Assembly: GCA_020852275.1 (NCBI GenBank)
Contig: JADZBE010000031.1
Location: 1 to 49,249 of the forward strand
Source: Phycisphaerales bacterium
GTDB lineage: Bacteria > Planctomycetota > Phycisphaerae > UBA1845
DNA: 49,249 nucleotides
Direction of reading: 5' to 3'
Below are positions 16,948 through 25,643 of this stretch, in pieces. A model generated the notes under the pieces. It did no database searches. It had not been told where the DNA came from and worked only from the letters and a program-made list of their open reading frames with translations. A program made the position numbers and the translations under genes. Position 1 is the stretch's first letter; the number at the start of each line of letters is the position of its first letter.

Positions 16948-19923
16948 TCAGGATCCGCTTGGGCGCTCGAGACTGCCGCGATCGATCAGATCACTGCGGT
17001 TGTCGAGATTGACCTTGCGGGTACGCCTTTTCACGTCCCCGCCCGAGTCTCCTCCGCCACCTGTGTCGCAGAGGCCAGTGCAGTCATCGTCCTCGCCGCG
17101 GTCGATGCTCTTGGAATCGCAGCTATCAAACCCGCAGTTGTTCGGATCGAGCTCGTAGTCATCCTGCGCGAAGTTCTGGAATTGGGGGTTCTTGTCGTTG
17201 TTCTCGCCGCCTCCTAGAGATCCGATGTTCTCAATAGAGGTAAACGACGCCGTCACCGTACCCCCTGCGATCTTGATCTGATCGTCTTCGCTGTCGTGAT
17301 ACTCACTGGAAGTCGTGAAGTTCTTCCAGAGAATGCATGTCTTCAAGACGGAGTTGCCGGCGGCGTTGTAGATCGCGCCGCCCATGTTCTCTTCGCCGCA
17401 CCAATTCTTGGCGAACGTACATTGGAGGAGCACGATCTTCCTGTTCGTGTAGATCGCTCCCCCGCGGGTGTCGGTGTCGCTCTTGTTCGCATTGTTGCGG
17501 TAGAACAAACAGTTCGTGAAGTGCGGCTCGGCGCCGGTGCTGTCGGAGTAGATGCCTCCACCTTTGTCCAGTGCGAGATTATTGTTAAGGTTGCAGCGCA
17601 GGAACTCGATGTTCCCGCTGCCGCCCGAAGCAATGTACATCGCGCCGCCGCTTCCGACGCCGCCGCCGGCCGTCTGCGCGTGGTTATCCACGAACGAGCA
17701 ATCCGTGAAGGTTGGATTGCCACTCTTGAGGTACACGCCGGCCCCGTGGTCGCCGAGGTTGTCGCTGACCATCAGTTGCTTGAGCGTCGGACTGCCGTCG
17801 ATGTAGAGACCGGCGCCCCTGTCCTGATCGGTCCCCCCGCCGTCGGCCCGGCCAAGCTTGACGGTGAAGCCGTCAAACTCCGTGGCCGCGGTGATCGTGT
17901 TGCCCGCGGTGACGACGTGGTACACGCGATAGAGTCCTCCGCCCGCCGAGCCGATCAGTCCGGTGAGGATGGTTTCATGGTCCGCCGGATCGCGCTCGTC
18001 CCGCTCCGTTTCCGTCCCAGCGAAACCGCCATAGACGCCGACGCCTTCTACAAGCGCGAACGTGCTGGTGCGGTTGCCGCTGCAACTCGTGCAGTCGTCC
18101 GGCTTGTACGACCCCTCGGCCACCCACGCCTCGCACGCCGCCGGGTCGTCCCCGGCCTGGCGGAAGGCGTTCTGCAGATCGGTGTACGCATCCGCCCACG
18201 ACGACCCGTCATTGCCGCCCGTGGCGTCCTTGTCGACGTAAATCAGACCCCTGTTGGCTTCATAAGCGCCCATGTCGGTTTTGTCTCCTGAGCCATGGCC
18301 CGAATCAGCCGCGCAGAAGTGATCCTTCCGCCTCGCGGTATCCAGGATATCATACGGAAGTTCTTCCGTAGTGTTCGCATCGCCGTCAAGATCGAGCGCG
18401 TCAAGCGGCAAGGCATCCCGGTCGGCGGCATCCAGGCCGGGCGAGCCGCGCAGCAGCCGATAATCATTGCTCGCCGCATCGGCAAACAACGGATTGTCCG
18501 GAATGTTGCCCGTCCCGCTGTAGCCGCCCTCCACACAGTTGTAGGTCACCGCGCCGAGACCGCTCGCTGGAACGATCTCGTTCGACGAGCCATTGGCCGT
18601 GTCGTCCCAGAAGATGTTGTTCCGCAGGCGGACGATCTCCTCGTAGTAATCGGTATCGATGCGGATGGCCCCGCCGGCGCCGGAACTGCTCGCCTCGTTC
18701 AAAGCGAAGGTGCAATTCGTAATATCGAGATAGCCGGAGTCTTCCGGAAAGGGATTAAGAAACACGCCGCCGCCTTGAGTGGCCTCATTGCGTGCGAAAA
18801 CCGAATTGGCGATCGTTGAATTCTGAGCAATATAGAAGGCGAAGATCGCCCCTCCTTTTCCAGAGGTTGTGTTTGAAAGGAGCGCGCAATTGGCCATGCG
18901 GAACAGGTTGGATTCAAAGTAGATACCACCGCCGCCGCCGGTTCCAGCAGCGTTTCCGCTGAATGTGCAGCGCAGGAGGGCGGGGGTTGTCGAAATGACC
19001 GTAGGCTGGTTGGACCAGGCAACGAAGTGGCACCCGCCCCCGGCAGCATCGGCGGAATTGTTCGCAATGATGCAGTCCTCGATATGCAGTTCCGGACATC
19101 CTTCGGCGGCGATCCCTCCGCCCGTTCCATTCCCGTCGTTTTCAGCTTGATTTCCATCCACTGTGCACCCGCGAATGACAGCGCCGTCGACGCGGTTGAG
19201 TGCGATTGCTCCACCGATCTTCGCGGTGTTCGCCTCTTCGAACAGCGAGTCTAAAATCGTGATGGAATGGACAGGTTCGATGTACACTGCGCCTCCCCGT
19301 TGATCAGCGACGTTGCCTCGAAACTCGCAAGAATCGATCACGTGGTCGCGTTTTTCAAGGTAGAGCGCACCGCCGTACTCGGCCGTGCAGGCTTCGAACA
19401 CGCAGCCGTCGAATGTGACCGTTCCTGGAGCGCCAGCCGAATGGATAGCGCCGCCATTCGAGGCGCCCACATTGCCATTCTTGATGGTCAACCCCACGAA
19501 GCTGATGGTGAGGGTCGACGTGGCGACCTCGAACGCACGGCCGCTGTTCTGGAGGTCGATGATGACGTCCGCCGGGTCACCGCTGTCCGAACGGATCGTG
19601 AGGGTCTTGTTGATCGTGATGTTCTTGTTCCCGGTGCCCTGGTAGGTGCCATCGAGAATGCGGATGGTATCTCCGCTCGAAGATGCGGTGACGGCGGCGG
19701 AAATCCGGAGCTTGGGCCCGTTCGGTGACGAGCAAGTGGAACTTGTACCCGCCCACGAGTCGTTACCGCAGGTGGCGACGTAGTATGTCGTCTGGGCAAG
19801 GGCTACCCCCCCCCCCCCCGCGCAGAAGCACGCCAGGGCGAAGACGACGAGTCTGCCTTTCGGGCCGCCGCGGCGGGTCTCCCGGCTGAATACGATGGAC
19901 GCGCGTCGAATGTTCGATGCCAT
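16948..19923 (-). CDS. large secreted beta-helix protein with poly-G tract in signal peptide
   Basis: The protein is 991 residues. The signal peptide (RLVVFALACFCAGGGGVALA) is followed by TTYYVATCGNDSWAGTSS. A first beta-helix (about residues 60-520) ends in a choice-of-anchor Q motif (GSPGLDAAD and TDMGAYEANRG); a second unit starts LIYVDKDATGGNDGSSWADA near residue 566 and runs to the C-terminus. Rungs of the form GGAIHSAGAPGTVTFDGC are frequent. The four glycines of the signal peptide are encoded by a run of 14 G. Loss of one G creates TAG directly after the run and gain of one leads to TAA within about 15 codons, so the gene may be phase-variable. The ATG at 19923 was preferred because GGAGG lies 6 nt upstream. 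Confidence 0.88.
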   Translation of the reverse strand: MASNIRRASIVFSRETRRGGPKGRLVVFALACFCAGGGGVALAQTTYYVATCGNDSWAGTSSTCSSPNGPKLRISAAVTASSSGDTIRILDGTYQGTGNKNITINKTLTIRSDSGDPADVIIDLQNSGRAFEVATSTLTISFVGLTIKNGNVGASNGGAIHSAGAPGTVTFDGCVFEACTAEYGGALYLEKRDHVIDSCEFRGNVADQRGGAVYIEPVHSITILDSLFEEANTAKIGGAIALNRVDGAVIRGCTVDGNQAENDGNGTGGGIAAEGCPELHIEDCIIANNSADAAGGGCHFVAWSNQPTVISTTPALLRCTFSGNAAGTGGGGGIYFESNLFRMANCALLSNTTSGKGGAIFAFYIAQNSTIANSVFARNEATQGGGVFLNPFPEDSGYLDITNCTFALNEASSSGAGGAIRIDTDYYEEIVRLRNNIFWDDTANGSSNEIVPASGLGAVTYNCVEGGYSGTGNIPDNPLFADAASNDYRLLRGSPGLDAADRDALPLDALDLDGDANTTEELPYDILDTARRKDHFCAADSGHGSGDKTDMGAYEANRGLIYVDKDATGGNDGSSWADAYTDLQNAFRQAGDDPAACEAWVAEGSYKPDDCTSCSGNRTSTFALVEGVGVYGGFAGTETERDERDPADHETILTGLIGSAGGGLYRVYHVVTAGNTITAATEFDGFTVKLGRADGGGTDQDRGAGLYIDGSPTLKQLMVSDNLGDHGAGVYLKSGNPTFTDCSFVDNHAQTAGGGVGSGGAMYIASGGSGNIEFLRCNLNNNLALDKGGGIYSDSTGAEPHFTNCLFYRNNANKSDTDTRGGAIYTNRKIVLLQCTFAKNWCGEENMGGAIYNAAGNSVLKTCILWKNFTTSSEYHDSEDDQIKIAGGTVTASFTSIENIGSLGGGENNDKNPQFQNFAQDDYELDPNNCGFDSCDSKSIDRGEDDDCTGLCDTGGGGDSGGDVKRRTRKVNLDNRSDLIDRGSLERPSGS
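19806..19819 (-). repeat. homopolymeric tract G14 (C14 on + strand)
   Basis: Fourteen consecutive C on the plus strand, read as G14 in codons 36-41 of the secreted beta-helix gene (GCG, four GGG codons and the G of GTA). It is by far the longest homopolymer in the window. Confidence 0.95.
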
Positions 19924-20064
19924 AACCAACCTCCGTTGCAGAGGGTCTGCGGGGCGACCTCGGTGGAACGTCCGAACCGGGGATTCGCCACCCCGCGAAA
20001 TCGCATCTCACATGGCACCGGCCCGGAGGCACGCGGATGCGGGCTTCGGGGTCGGCAATGGATA

Positions 20065-20093
20065 ATGTTATCGGGTTTTCACTGGGCAGTCAA
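20065..20093 (-). promoter_or_regulatory. candidate sigma70 promoter of the large beta-helix gene
   Basis: On the minus strand TTGACT (20088-20093) and TAACAT (20065-20070) are separated by the optimal 17 nt. The predicted leader is about 135 nt, ending in the GGAGG site before the ATG at 19923. Confidence 0.55.
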
Positions 20094-20206
20094 GGGGGTT
20101 GGGTTGCACCCTCGATCGCCGCATGCGCGGGGGTGACGGAGGGCAACTGATTCTGCGTGCCGCAGCGCGGCGCGGTGCGGCATGTTGCGGCGCGGGGGCG
20201 TGAGCT

Positions 20207-20305
20207 CGCGCGGGTTCAAGTCCCCGGTTCGGCTGGAGCAGGTTCGCGCGGGCTGAAGCCCACGGCTCGCCCATTCATGCCCGCGCGGGTCGAAGTCCGC
20301 GGTCC
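20207..20305 (+). repeat. three palindromic repeat units upstream of selB
   Basis: Units of the form CGCGCGGG-ctgaag-CCCaCGG lie at 20207-20230, 20245-20268 and 20282-20305. Each can fold on itself (GGGCT/AGCCC in the middle unit). Unit starts are 38 and 37 nt apart. Confidence 0.75.
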
Positions 20306-20347
20306 TGTCGGCTGGTCCAGCGGATGGGTGCCGACATAATACAGGTC

Positions 20348-22300
20348 ATGCAGACCCAATCCACCGACAGTCCTGGAAGTTCCGTGCCGCGCCATTTCAT
20401 TCTTGGCACGGCCGGTCACATTGACCACGGCAAGACGTCGCTGGTGAAGGCGCTGACGGGGATTGATGCGGACCGTCTGCCGGAGGAGCGGGCGCGGGGG
20501 ATGACGATTGAGCTGGGCTTCGCGCATTTCGACGCGGGCGACTGCCGGTTCAGCGTGGTCGATGTGCCGGGGCATGAGCGATTCGTCCGCACCATGGCCG
20601 CGGGCGCGCAGGGGATCGACGTGGCCGTGCTGGTGGTGGCGGCGGATGACTCGGTCATGCCGCAGACCGTCGAGCACGTTGAAATCCTGGAGCTGCTGGG
20701 CGTGCGATGCGGCGTGGTGGCGCTGAGCAAGGCGGATCGGGTCGATGCCGACATGGTGCGGCTCGTCGGCGAGGAGGTCGCGGCGCTGCTGAAGCCGACG
20801 GGGCTGGACGGCGCGGAGATCGTGCCCGTCTCCTCCATCACAGGCGCGGGGATGGAGGAGCTTAAGGCGGCGATCGTGCGCGCCGCTGGAAGGGTGAAGC
20901 AGACGCGGCTGGACCCCCCCTTCCGCATGTGCATCGACCGGGTATTCAGCGTGCAGGGTCGGGGGCTGGTGGTGACGGGATCGGTGCTGCGCGGGTCCGT
21001 GTCGTGCGGCGACGCGCTGGAGCTGCTGCCCGCGGGATTGCCCTGCCGCGTGCGGCAATTGCAGAGCCACGGGGAGGAGTCCTCCGCCCTGTCGCGCGGC
21101 ACGCGTGCGGCGCTGAACCTGATCGGCGTCGAGCGGGACGGCGTGGAGCGCGGCATGGAGCTGGCGACGCCGGGGTATCTGGCCGGGTCGCGCGTGATCG
21201 ACGTGCGGCTGAGCTGCCTGCCCACGCACGTTCACGGCATTCGCTCGACCAGCAGAGCGCGCCTCTGCATGGGAACGCGCGAGTCCGTGGTGCGTATCGT
21301 GCTCCTGCACGGGGGAACGCTTGCCGCGGGTGAATCGGCGCATGCCCAGCTTCGGTGCGGACAGCCGCTGGCGGCGACCTTCGGGCAGCGCTTCATCCTG
21401 CGCGACGAGACGGCGGCGCGCACGCTGGGCGGCGGAATCGTGCTGCGACCGGCGGCGCGCCGGCGTCGCATCGCGGCATCCGTGGAGCAGGCGGCGCTGC
21501 AACGCCTTGAGCAGGGATCCGCGACGGATCGGCTTGAAGAGTCGCTGCGCGCGTCGGGCTTCACGCCTCTCACGGGGCTTCGAGCCTGCGCCGCGACCGG
21601 CATCGAGCCGGATGAGCTGCCGGCCATTCATGCCGAGTTGTCGGCGAGCCGGCGCTGGGTGCTGCTGCCCGGCGCCAAGACGCGCGTCGTGCCCGCCGTC
21701 CTGCAGGAGCTTCTGGATCGTCTCACCGCGTGGATGACGCGGTTCCACCGGGAGAACCCGGACGCGCCGGGACGGGCGATCGACGCGGTGATCGGGTGGC
21801 TGGAACGGCGCGGGGATCGCGCGCTGGGGCGGGTGCTCTTCGAACACTTCTTGAACGGCGGCGCATTTAAGATACTGGGGAAGTTCGTGTGCCTGCCGCA
21901 GTTCGCCCCCGCGCTGAGCCGGTCGGATGAGCGCGCGCTCCAGCACATGATCGAGGCCATCTCCTCCGGCGGCTTCTCGCCGCCCACGCTCGACGAGATC
22001 CGGTTCCCCGAAGCCGTGGACCGCAAGCGGCTCGCCCGCCTCGCCACGCTCGCCGTCGCCACCGGGCAGCTTGTTCATCTCAAGGAGCAGTTGTACCTTT
22101 CCCCCGGGCAGGAGCAGCGGCTCAAGGAGAAGACGGCGGAGGCGATCCAGCTCGCCGGTGGGGCGAGCGTTTCGCAGATCCGCGAGGCGCTGGACACGAG
22201 CCGCAAATACTGCGTGCCGTACCTCGAGTATCTGGACCAGATCGGCTGGACGCGGCGCGTCGGCGACGTGCGCGTGCTGGCCTCGATGCAACCCGCATGA
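20348..22300 (+). CDS. selB: selenocysteine-specific elongation factor SelB
   Basis: The protein is 650 residues, normal for SelB. It is the GTPase that carries Sec-tRNA(Sec) to UGA codons marked by a SECIS hairpin. The G domain shows GHIDHGKT (residues 23-30), DVPGHE (72-77) and SKAD (127-130). Translation-factor domains II and III follow (for example [20 protein letters not shown]). The C-terminal third is the winged-helix SECIS-binding part ([20 protein letters not shown] and similar), which separates SelB from EF-Tu. An ATG at 20324 in the same frame is the alternative start; the later ATG at 20348 fits the family better. The stop overlaps the selA start (ATGA), so the pair is translationally coupled. 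Confidence 0.93.
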   Translation: MQTQSTDSPGSSVPRHFILGTAGHIDHGKTSLVKALTGIDADRLPEERARGMTIELGFAHFDAGDCRFSVVDVPGHERFVRTMAAGAQGIDVAVLVVAADDSVMPQTVEHVEILELLGVRCGVVALSKADRVDADMVRLVGEEVAALLKPTGLDGAEIVPVSSITGAGMEELKAAIVRAAGRVKQTRLDPPFRMCIDRVFSVQGRGLVVTGSVLRGSVSCGDALELLPAGLPCRVRQLQSHGEESSALSRGTRAALNLIGVERDGVERGMELATPGYLAGSRVIDVRLSCLPTHVHGIRSTSRARLCMGTRESVVRIVLLHGGTLAAGESAHAQLRCGQPLAATFGQRFILRDETAARTLGGGIVLRPAARRRRIAASVEQAALQRLEQGSATDRLEESLRASGFTPLTGLRACAATGIEPDELPAIHAELSASRRWVLLPGAKTRVVPAVLQELLDRLTAWMTRFHRENPDAPGRAIDAVIGWLERRGDRALGRVLFEHFLNGGAFKILGKFVCLPQFAPALSRSDERALQHMIEAISSGGFSPPTLDEIRFPEAVDRKRLARLATLAVATGQLVHLKEQLYLSPGQEQRLKEKTAEAIQLAGGASVSQIREALDTSRKYCVPYLEYLDQIGWTRRVGDVRVLASMQPA

Positions 22301-23748
22301 ACGACGGCGCCCGCGACATCCTCCGCAGCCTGCCCTCCGTCAGCACGCTGCTGGCGCACCCCGAGGTTGAGCTGTGGACGCAGGCCGTGCCACGCAGCCT
22401 TGTCACCGCCTCCCTGCGCAGCGCCGTGGACCAGTTCCGCGATGCGGTGCTGAGTGGAGGGCTGACGCGGCCCGTCGAGCCGGAGGACGTGATCGCCGTT
22501 GCGGAAGACGAACTGACGCGGCGCTCGCTGCCGTCGCTGCGCCGAGTGATTAACGCCACCGGCGTGGTGCTGCACACGGGTCTGGGCCGCGCGCCGCTTT
22601 GCGACTCGGCCATCGAGGCGATCGTTGAATCCGCCCGCGGATACTGCAATCTCGAGTTCGATCTGGATACCGGTCGGCGCGGGCGGCGAATGGCGCACGT
22701 GGCGGACCGCCTCGCCGAAGTGACCGGCGCCGAGGCGTCCCTCGTCGTCAACAACAACGCCGCCGCGACGCTGTTGATCCTGCACGTGCTGGCCAAGGAC
22801 CGGGAGGTCGTCGTCTCGCGCGGGCAGCTCATCGAGATCGGCGGCAGTTTCCGGCTGCCGGAGATCATGGCCGCCGGCGGCGCGATCCTGCGCGAAGTGG
22901 GCACGACGAACCGCACGCGCGTGGGGGATTACGAAGCGGCGATCGGCGAGCGCACCGCCATCCTGCTCCGCGCTCATTCCAGCAACTTCCGCATCGTCGG
23001 ATTCACGGAGGAGGCGAGCATCGCCGATCTGGCCGCGCTGGCGCACTCACACGGGCTGATCCTCGTGGACGACTTGGGCAGCGGCGCGATCTTCGATCTT
23101 GCCCGGCACGGACTTCCCGCTGAGCCTTGGGTGAAGGATTCTCTCGCGCGAGGGGCGGACCTGGTGTGCTTTTCGGGGGACAAGCTGCTGGGCGGGCCTC
23201 AGTGCGGCATCCTCGTCGGGCGGCGCGAATTGATCGAGCGCATCGGGGCGCATCCGCTGATGCGCACGTACCGCGTGGACAAGCTCACGCTGGCGGCGCT
23301 GGAGGCGACGCTGCGACACTACGCGGATGAGGAGGATGCGCTGCGATTCATCCCTGCGCTGCAGATGCTCACGGCGGAGACGGAAACACTCGTTCAGCGC
23401 GGTGACACGCTCGCGGCACTCCTGAAGGAACACGCGCCGACGGAGCGATTCTACGTCGGAAGCGACAGCGCGTTCGCCGGCGGCGGCGCGCTGCCGGGGG
23501 TGGAAATTCCCACCGTGGTCGTGCGCTGGACGCCGGCGTCCCTGTCCACGGACCGCGCCGTCGAAAAGCTCCGCCAGACCGATCCGCCGGTCATCGCCCG
23601 CATCCACGACGACGCGATCTGCTTCGATCTGCGGACGCTGCGGCCGGATGAGTTCGAGGAACTGGCGTCCGCCGTGGCGGAGGCGCTCGTCGAAGTGGCG
23701 GACGAGAGCGACGAGGACTCCGGGGACATCCCGCTGCCGGTCGTGTGA
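22297..23748 (+). CDS. selA: L-seryl-tRNA(Sec) selenium transferase
   Basis: The protein is 483 residues, close to the usual 460-470. This PLP enzyme converts Ser-tRNA(Sec) to Sec-tRNA(Sec) using selenophosphate. The PLP lysine is in FSGDKLLGGPQCGILVG (Lys296). Other family landmarks are RVINATGVVLHTGLGRAPL near residue 80 and GSFRLPEIMAAGGA near 185. It overlaps selB by 4 nt, so selB-selA is an operon in the order reversed from E. coli selAB. A C-terminal acidic tail (ADESDEDSGDI) is unusual. No selC tRNA, selD or obvious selenoprotein gene is seen in this window. Confidence 0.95.
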   Translation: MNDGARDILRSLPSVSTLLAHPEVELWTQAVPRSLVTASLRSAVDQFRDAVLSGGLTRPVEPEDVIAVAEDELTRRSLPSLRRVINATGVVLHTGLGRAPLCDSAIEAIVESARGYCNLEFDLDTGRRGRRMAHVADRLAEVTGAEASLVVNNNAAATLLILHVLAKDREVVVSRGQLIEIGGSFRLPEIMAAGGAILREVGTTNRTRVGDYEAAIGERTAILLRAHSSNFRIVGFTEEASIADLAALAHSHGLILVDDLGSGAIFDLARHGLPAEPWVKDSLARGADLVCFSGDKLLGGPQCGILVGRRELIERIGAHPLMRTYRVDKLTLAALEATLRHYADEEDALRFIPALQMLTAETETLVQRGDTLAALLKEHAPTERFYVGSDSAFAGGGALPGVEIPTVVVRWTPASLSTDRAVEKLRQTDPPVIARIHDDAICFDLRTLRPDEFEELASAVAEALVEVADESDEDSGDIPLPVV

Positions 23749-23825
23749 TTTCCAATCGCTGAGGGGAGGTCGTTCGGGGCGGGGCAGGCAACACCCGCCA
23801 GCGATCCGACGGGCGCCTCATCCAA

Positions 23826-23898
23826 TGGAGCCAAGGGGAGTCGAACCCCTGACCTTCTGCATGCCATGCAGACGCGCTCCCAACTGCGCTATGGCCCC
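23826..23898 (-). tRNA. tRNA-Ala(GGC)
   Basis: A 73-nt cloverleaf on the minus strand. The acceptor stem GGGGCCA pairs with TGGCTCC and includes the G3:U70 pair that identifies alanine tRNAs. The anticodon arm TCTGC-ATGGCAT-GCAGA gives anticodon GGC, and the T loop is GGTTCGACTCC. The discriminator is A at 23826 and the CCA end is not encoded. Confidence 0.96.
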
Positions 23899-24407
23899 TG
23901 CGGGCGGGCATTATGAGCGAACCCTGCCCGGCTTGCAACCCTGGACGCAGGTCATCCCCAAGCCAACCACATTCTATAATCGCCCGGAGCTTTCAGCGGC
24001 GAAAGCGGCCCAGGCGGCGCGCGGGGCATGGACGGCGCGGGTGGCACGGGTCCGCAGCAGCGGACCCGTGCCCAAGCCTGCCGGGGCGCCCCAGCGCTTG
24101 TGGGTTTTCACCCGCCACGGCCATGCGAGAACACAAGGGCGTTCCACCCCGTGTTAGCGCTAGGCGAAGCCGTGTACGCTGCCCGGAGCCGCGCGCACCG
24201 TTGACAACGCCGCCGCCTCCATCGAAAAACGGCTCTCTGTGGAGCGCGCGGGACTTTCGCCGCGAATCCCGCAACGACCGTGGATGCACAGAACCTGGAT
24301 TGTGGACGATGTACAACCCGTGCCAGGCTGGATGGCCGGCGCGACGATCACCTGTCGCCGCCGGCCGCGCGTCCTGGAACCGAGGCTGATCGGAGCAAGC
24401 ACACGAC
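23899..24407. other. 509-nt intergenic region
   Basis: No gene is supported. It contains a perfect 13-bp palindrome (24043-24072). A TTGACA at 24202 has no convincing -10 partner. Confidence 0.55.
24043..24072. repeat. perfect 13-bp hairpin, dispersed-repeat type
   Basis: GGCACGGGTCCGC (24043-24055) pairs perfectly with GCGGACCCGTGCC (24060-24072) over a 4-nt loop. It shares the GGTGGCACGG core with the other dispersed repeats here, and a degenerate relative lies at 10967-10998. No T run follows, so it does not look like an ordinary terminator. Confidence 0.75.
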
Positions 24408-25643
24408 ATGAGCGCCAACCCCTACACTTTCCATACCCTTCCCAACGGCCTGCGCATCGTCATCGAGGTCATGCCCGACGTGCCCAGCGCGGCCGCCGGG
24501 TTCCTGGCGCGGACCGGCGCGCGCGACGAGACGCGCGACGTGGCCGGCGTTTCGCACTTCCTTGAACACATGATGTTCAAGGGCACGCCCCACCGCACCT
24601 GGCACGAGATCAACAGCGCCTTCGACGCCATGGGAAGCACCTACAACGCCTTCACCAGCAACGACCGCACGTTCTACTACGGCTGGGTGCCGCGCGACCG
24701 GCTGCGGGCGCAGCTTGAACTCCTCGCGGACATGATGCAGTCGGCCATCCCGCCGCAGGAGTTCGACATGGAGAAGAACGTCATCCTCGAGGAGATCGCG
24801 CGCTCGAAGGACAACCTCGTTTCGGTGGCGTTCGACTTCCTCATGGAGAGAGTGTTCGCAGGGCACCCGCTGGAGTGGCCCGTGCTGGGCTACGACGACA
24901 CCGTCCGCAACCTGAAGCGCGACCAGATGGTCGCCTATTTCAGGCGGCGGTATGCGCCGGACAACCTGATCCTGATCGTCGCCGGCAATGTGGATCCGGC
25001 GCAGGTCATCGCCTGGGCGCAGGAGCTGTGCGGCGGGTGGAAAGCGGGATGCGAGGGTCCGCCGCGCACGCCGCCCGGCATCGGCACGGGGAAGGGTCAT
25101 CTGACGCTGACGCGGTTCCAACAGCAGGTCGTGATGTGGTGCTTCCCCGCTCCGCCGGGCAGCGTGGATGCGTGCGAGACAGCCTCGGCCGCCTCGACGA
25201 TTCTCGGGGGAGACAACTCCCGGTTCTACTGGAACATCGTGCAGAAGGGCATCTGCCCGCGGGCGGGCGCGTTTCACATGGACTTCTCCGACGTCGGCTC
25301 GATCATCCTCTGGGCCATGTGCGAGCCGAAGAACACGCGCGCCGCTTTCGACGCCATGCGCGCGGAGACGGAGAAGTTCCAGACGGGCGGCGTCACGCCG
25401 GACGAGGTGGCGCGCGGGCGCAACAAGCGGCTGACCTCGCTCGCCGCCGAGGCGGAGGCGCCCTACGATCGCCTCAAGCAGATCATGGACGACGTCGATT
25501 ACCGCGGACAACCCAGGACCGTTGAGCAGCGGCTCGCCGTGGTCAACGCCATCACGCCCGACACCGTGGCGCAGTACACGCAGACGTACCCCCTCGCGGG
25601 TGAAGGATTCCTCATCAGCGCCGGACCCGCGGATTGGATATGA
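24408..25643 (+). CDS. M16 family (insulinase-like) zinc peptidase
   Basis: The protein is 411 residues, a typical single-chain bacterial M16 protease of the YmxG/processing-peptidase type, with no signal peptide. The inverted zinc motif is HFLEH (His50, Glu53, His54), with the third ligand about 75 residues later in NVILEEIARSKD (Glu128/129). The middle has the family's YYGWVPRDRL and YAPDNLILIVAGNVD strands. Because the active motif is intact it should be the catalytic rather than the regulatory subunit. The next gene starts on its stop codon (ATGA), so the two form an operon. Substrate unknown. Confidence 0.93.
   Translation: MSANPYTFHTLPNGLRIVIEVMPDVPSAAAGFLARTGARDETRDVAGVSHFLEHMMFKGTPHRTWHEINSAFDAMGSTYNAFTSNDRTFYYGWVPRDRLRAQLELLADMMQSAIPPQEFDMEKNVILEEIARSKDNLVSVAFDFLMERVFAGHPLEWPVLGYDDTVRNLKRDQMVAYFRRRYAPDNLILIVAGNVDPAQVIAWAQELCGGWKAGCEGPPRTPPGIGTGKGHLTLTRFQQQVVMWCFPAPPGSVDACETASAASTILGGDNSRFYWNIVQKGICPRAGAFHMDFSDVGSIILWAMCEPKNTRAAFDAMRAETEKFQTGGVTPDEVARGRNKRLTSLAAEAEAPYDRLKQIMDDVDYRGQPRTVEQRLAVVNAITPDTVAQYTQTYPLAGEGFLISAGPADWI

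Larger units (their letters stand above)
19924..20347. other. divergent intergenic region between the beta-helix gene and selB
   Basis: It holds a good minus-strand promoter (20065-20093) for the beta-helix gene and three palindromic repeat units (20207-20305) before selB. No clear selB promoter or gene is seen. Confidence 0.6.

Noticed and set aside
20204..20231. tRNA T-arm (GGTTCAAGTCC), possible selC fragment next to selB
   Set aside because: It is one of three palindromic repeats; no acceptor stem, anticodon arm or long variable arm can be built around it.
24201..24235. Promoter based on TTGACA at 24202
   Set aside because: No acceptable -10 element 15-19 nt downstream; the region there is GC-rich or AAAAAC.
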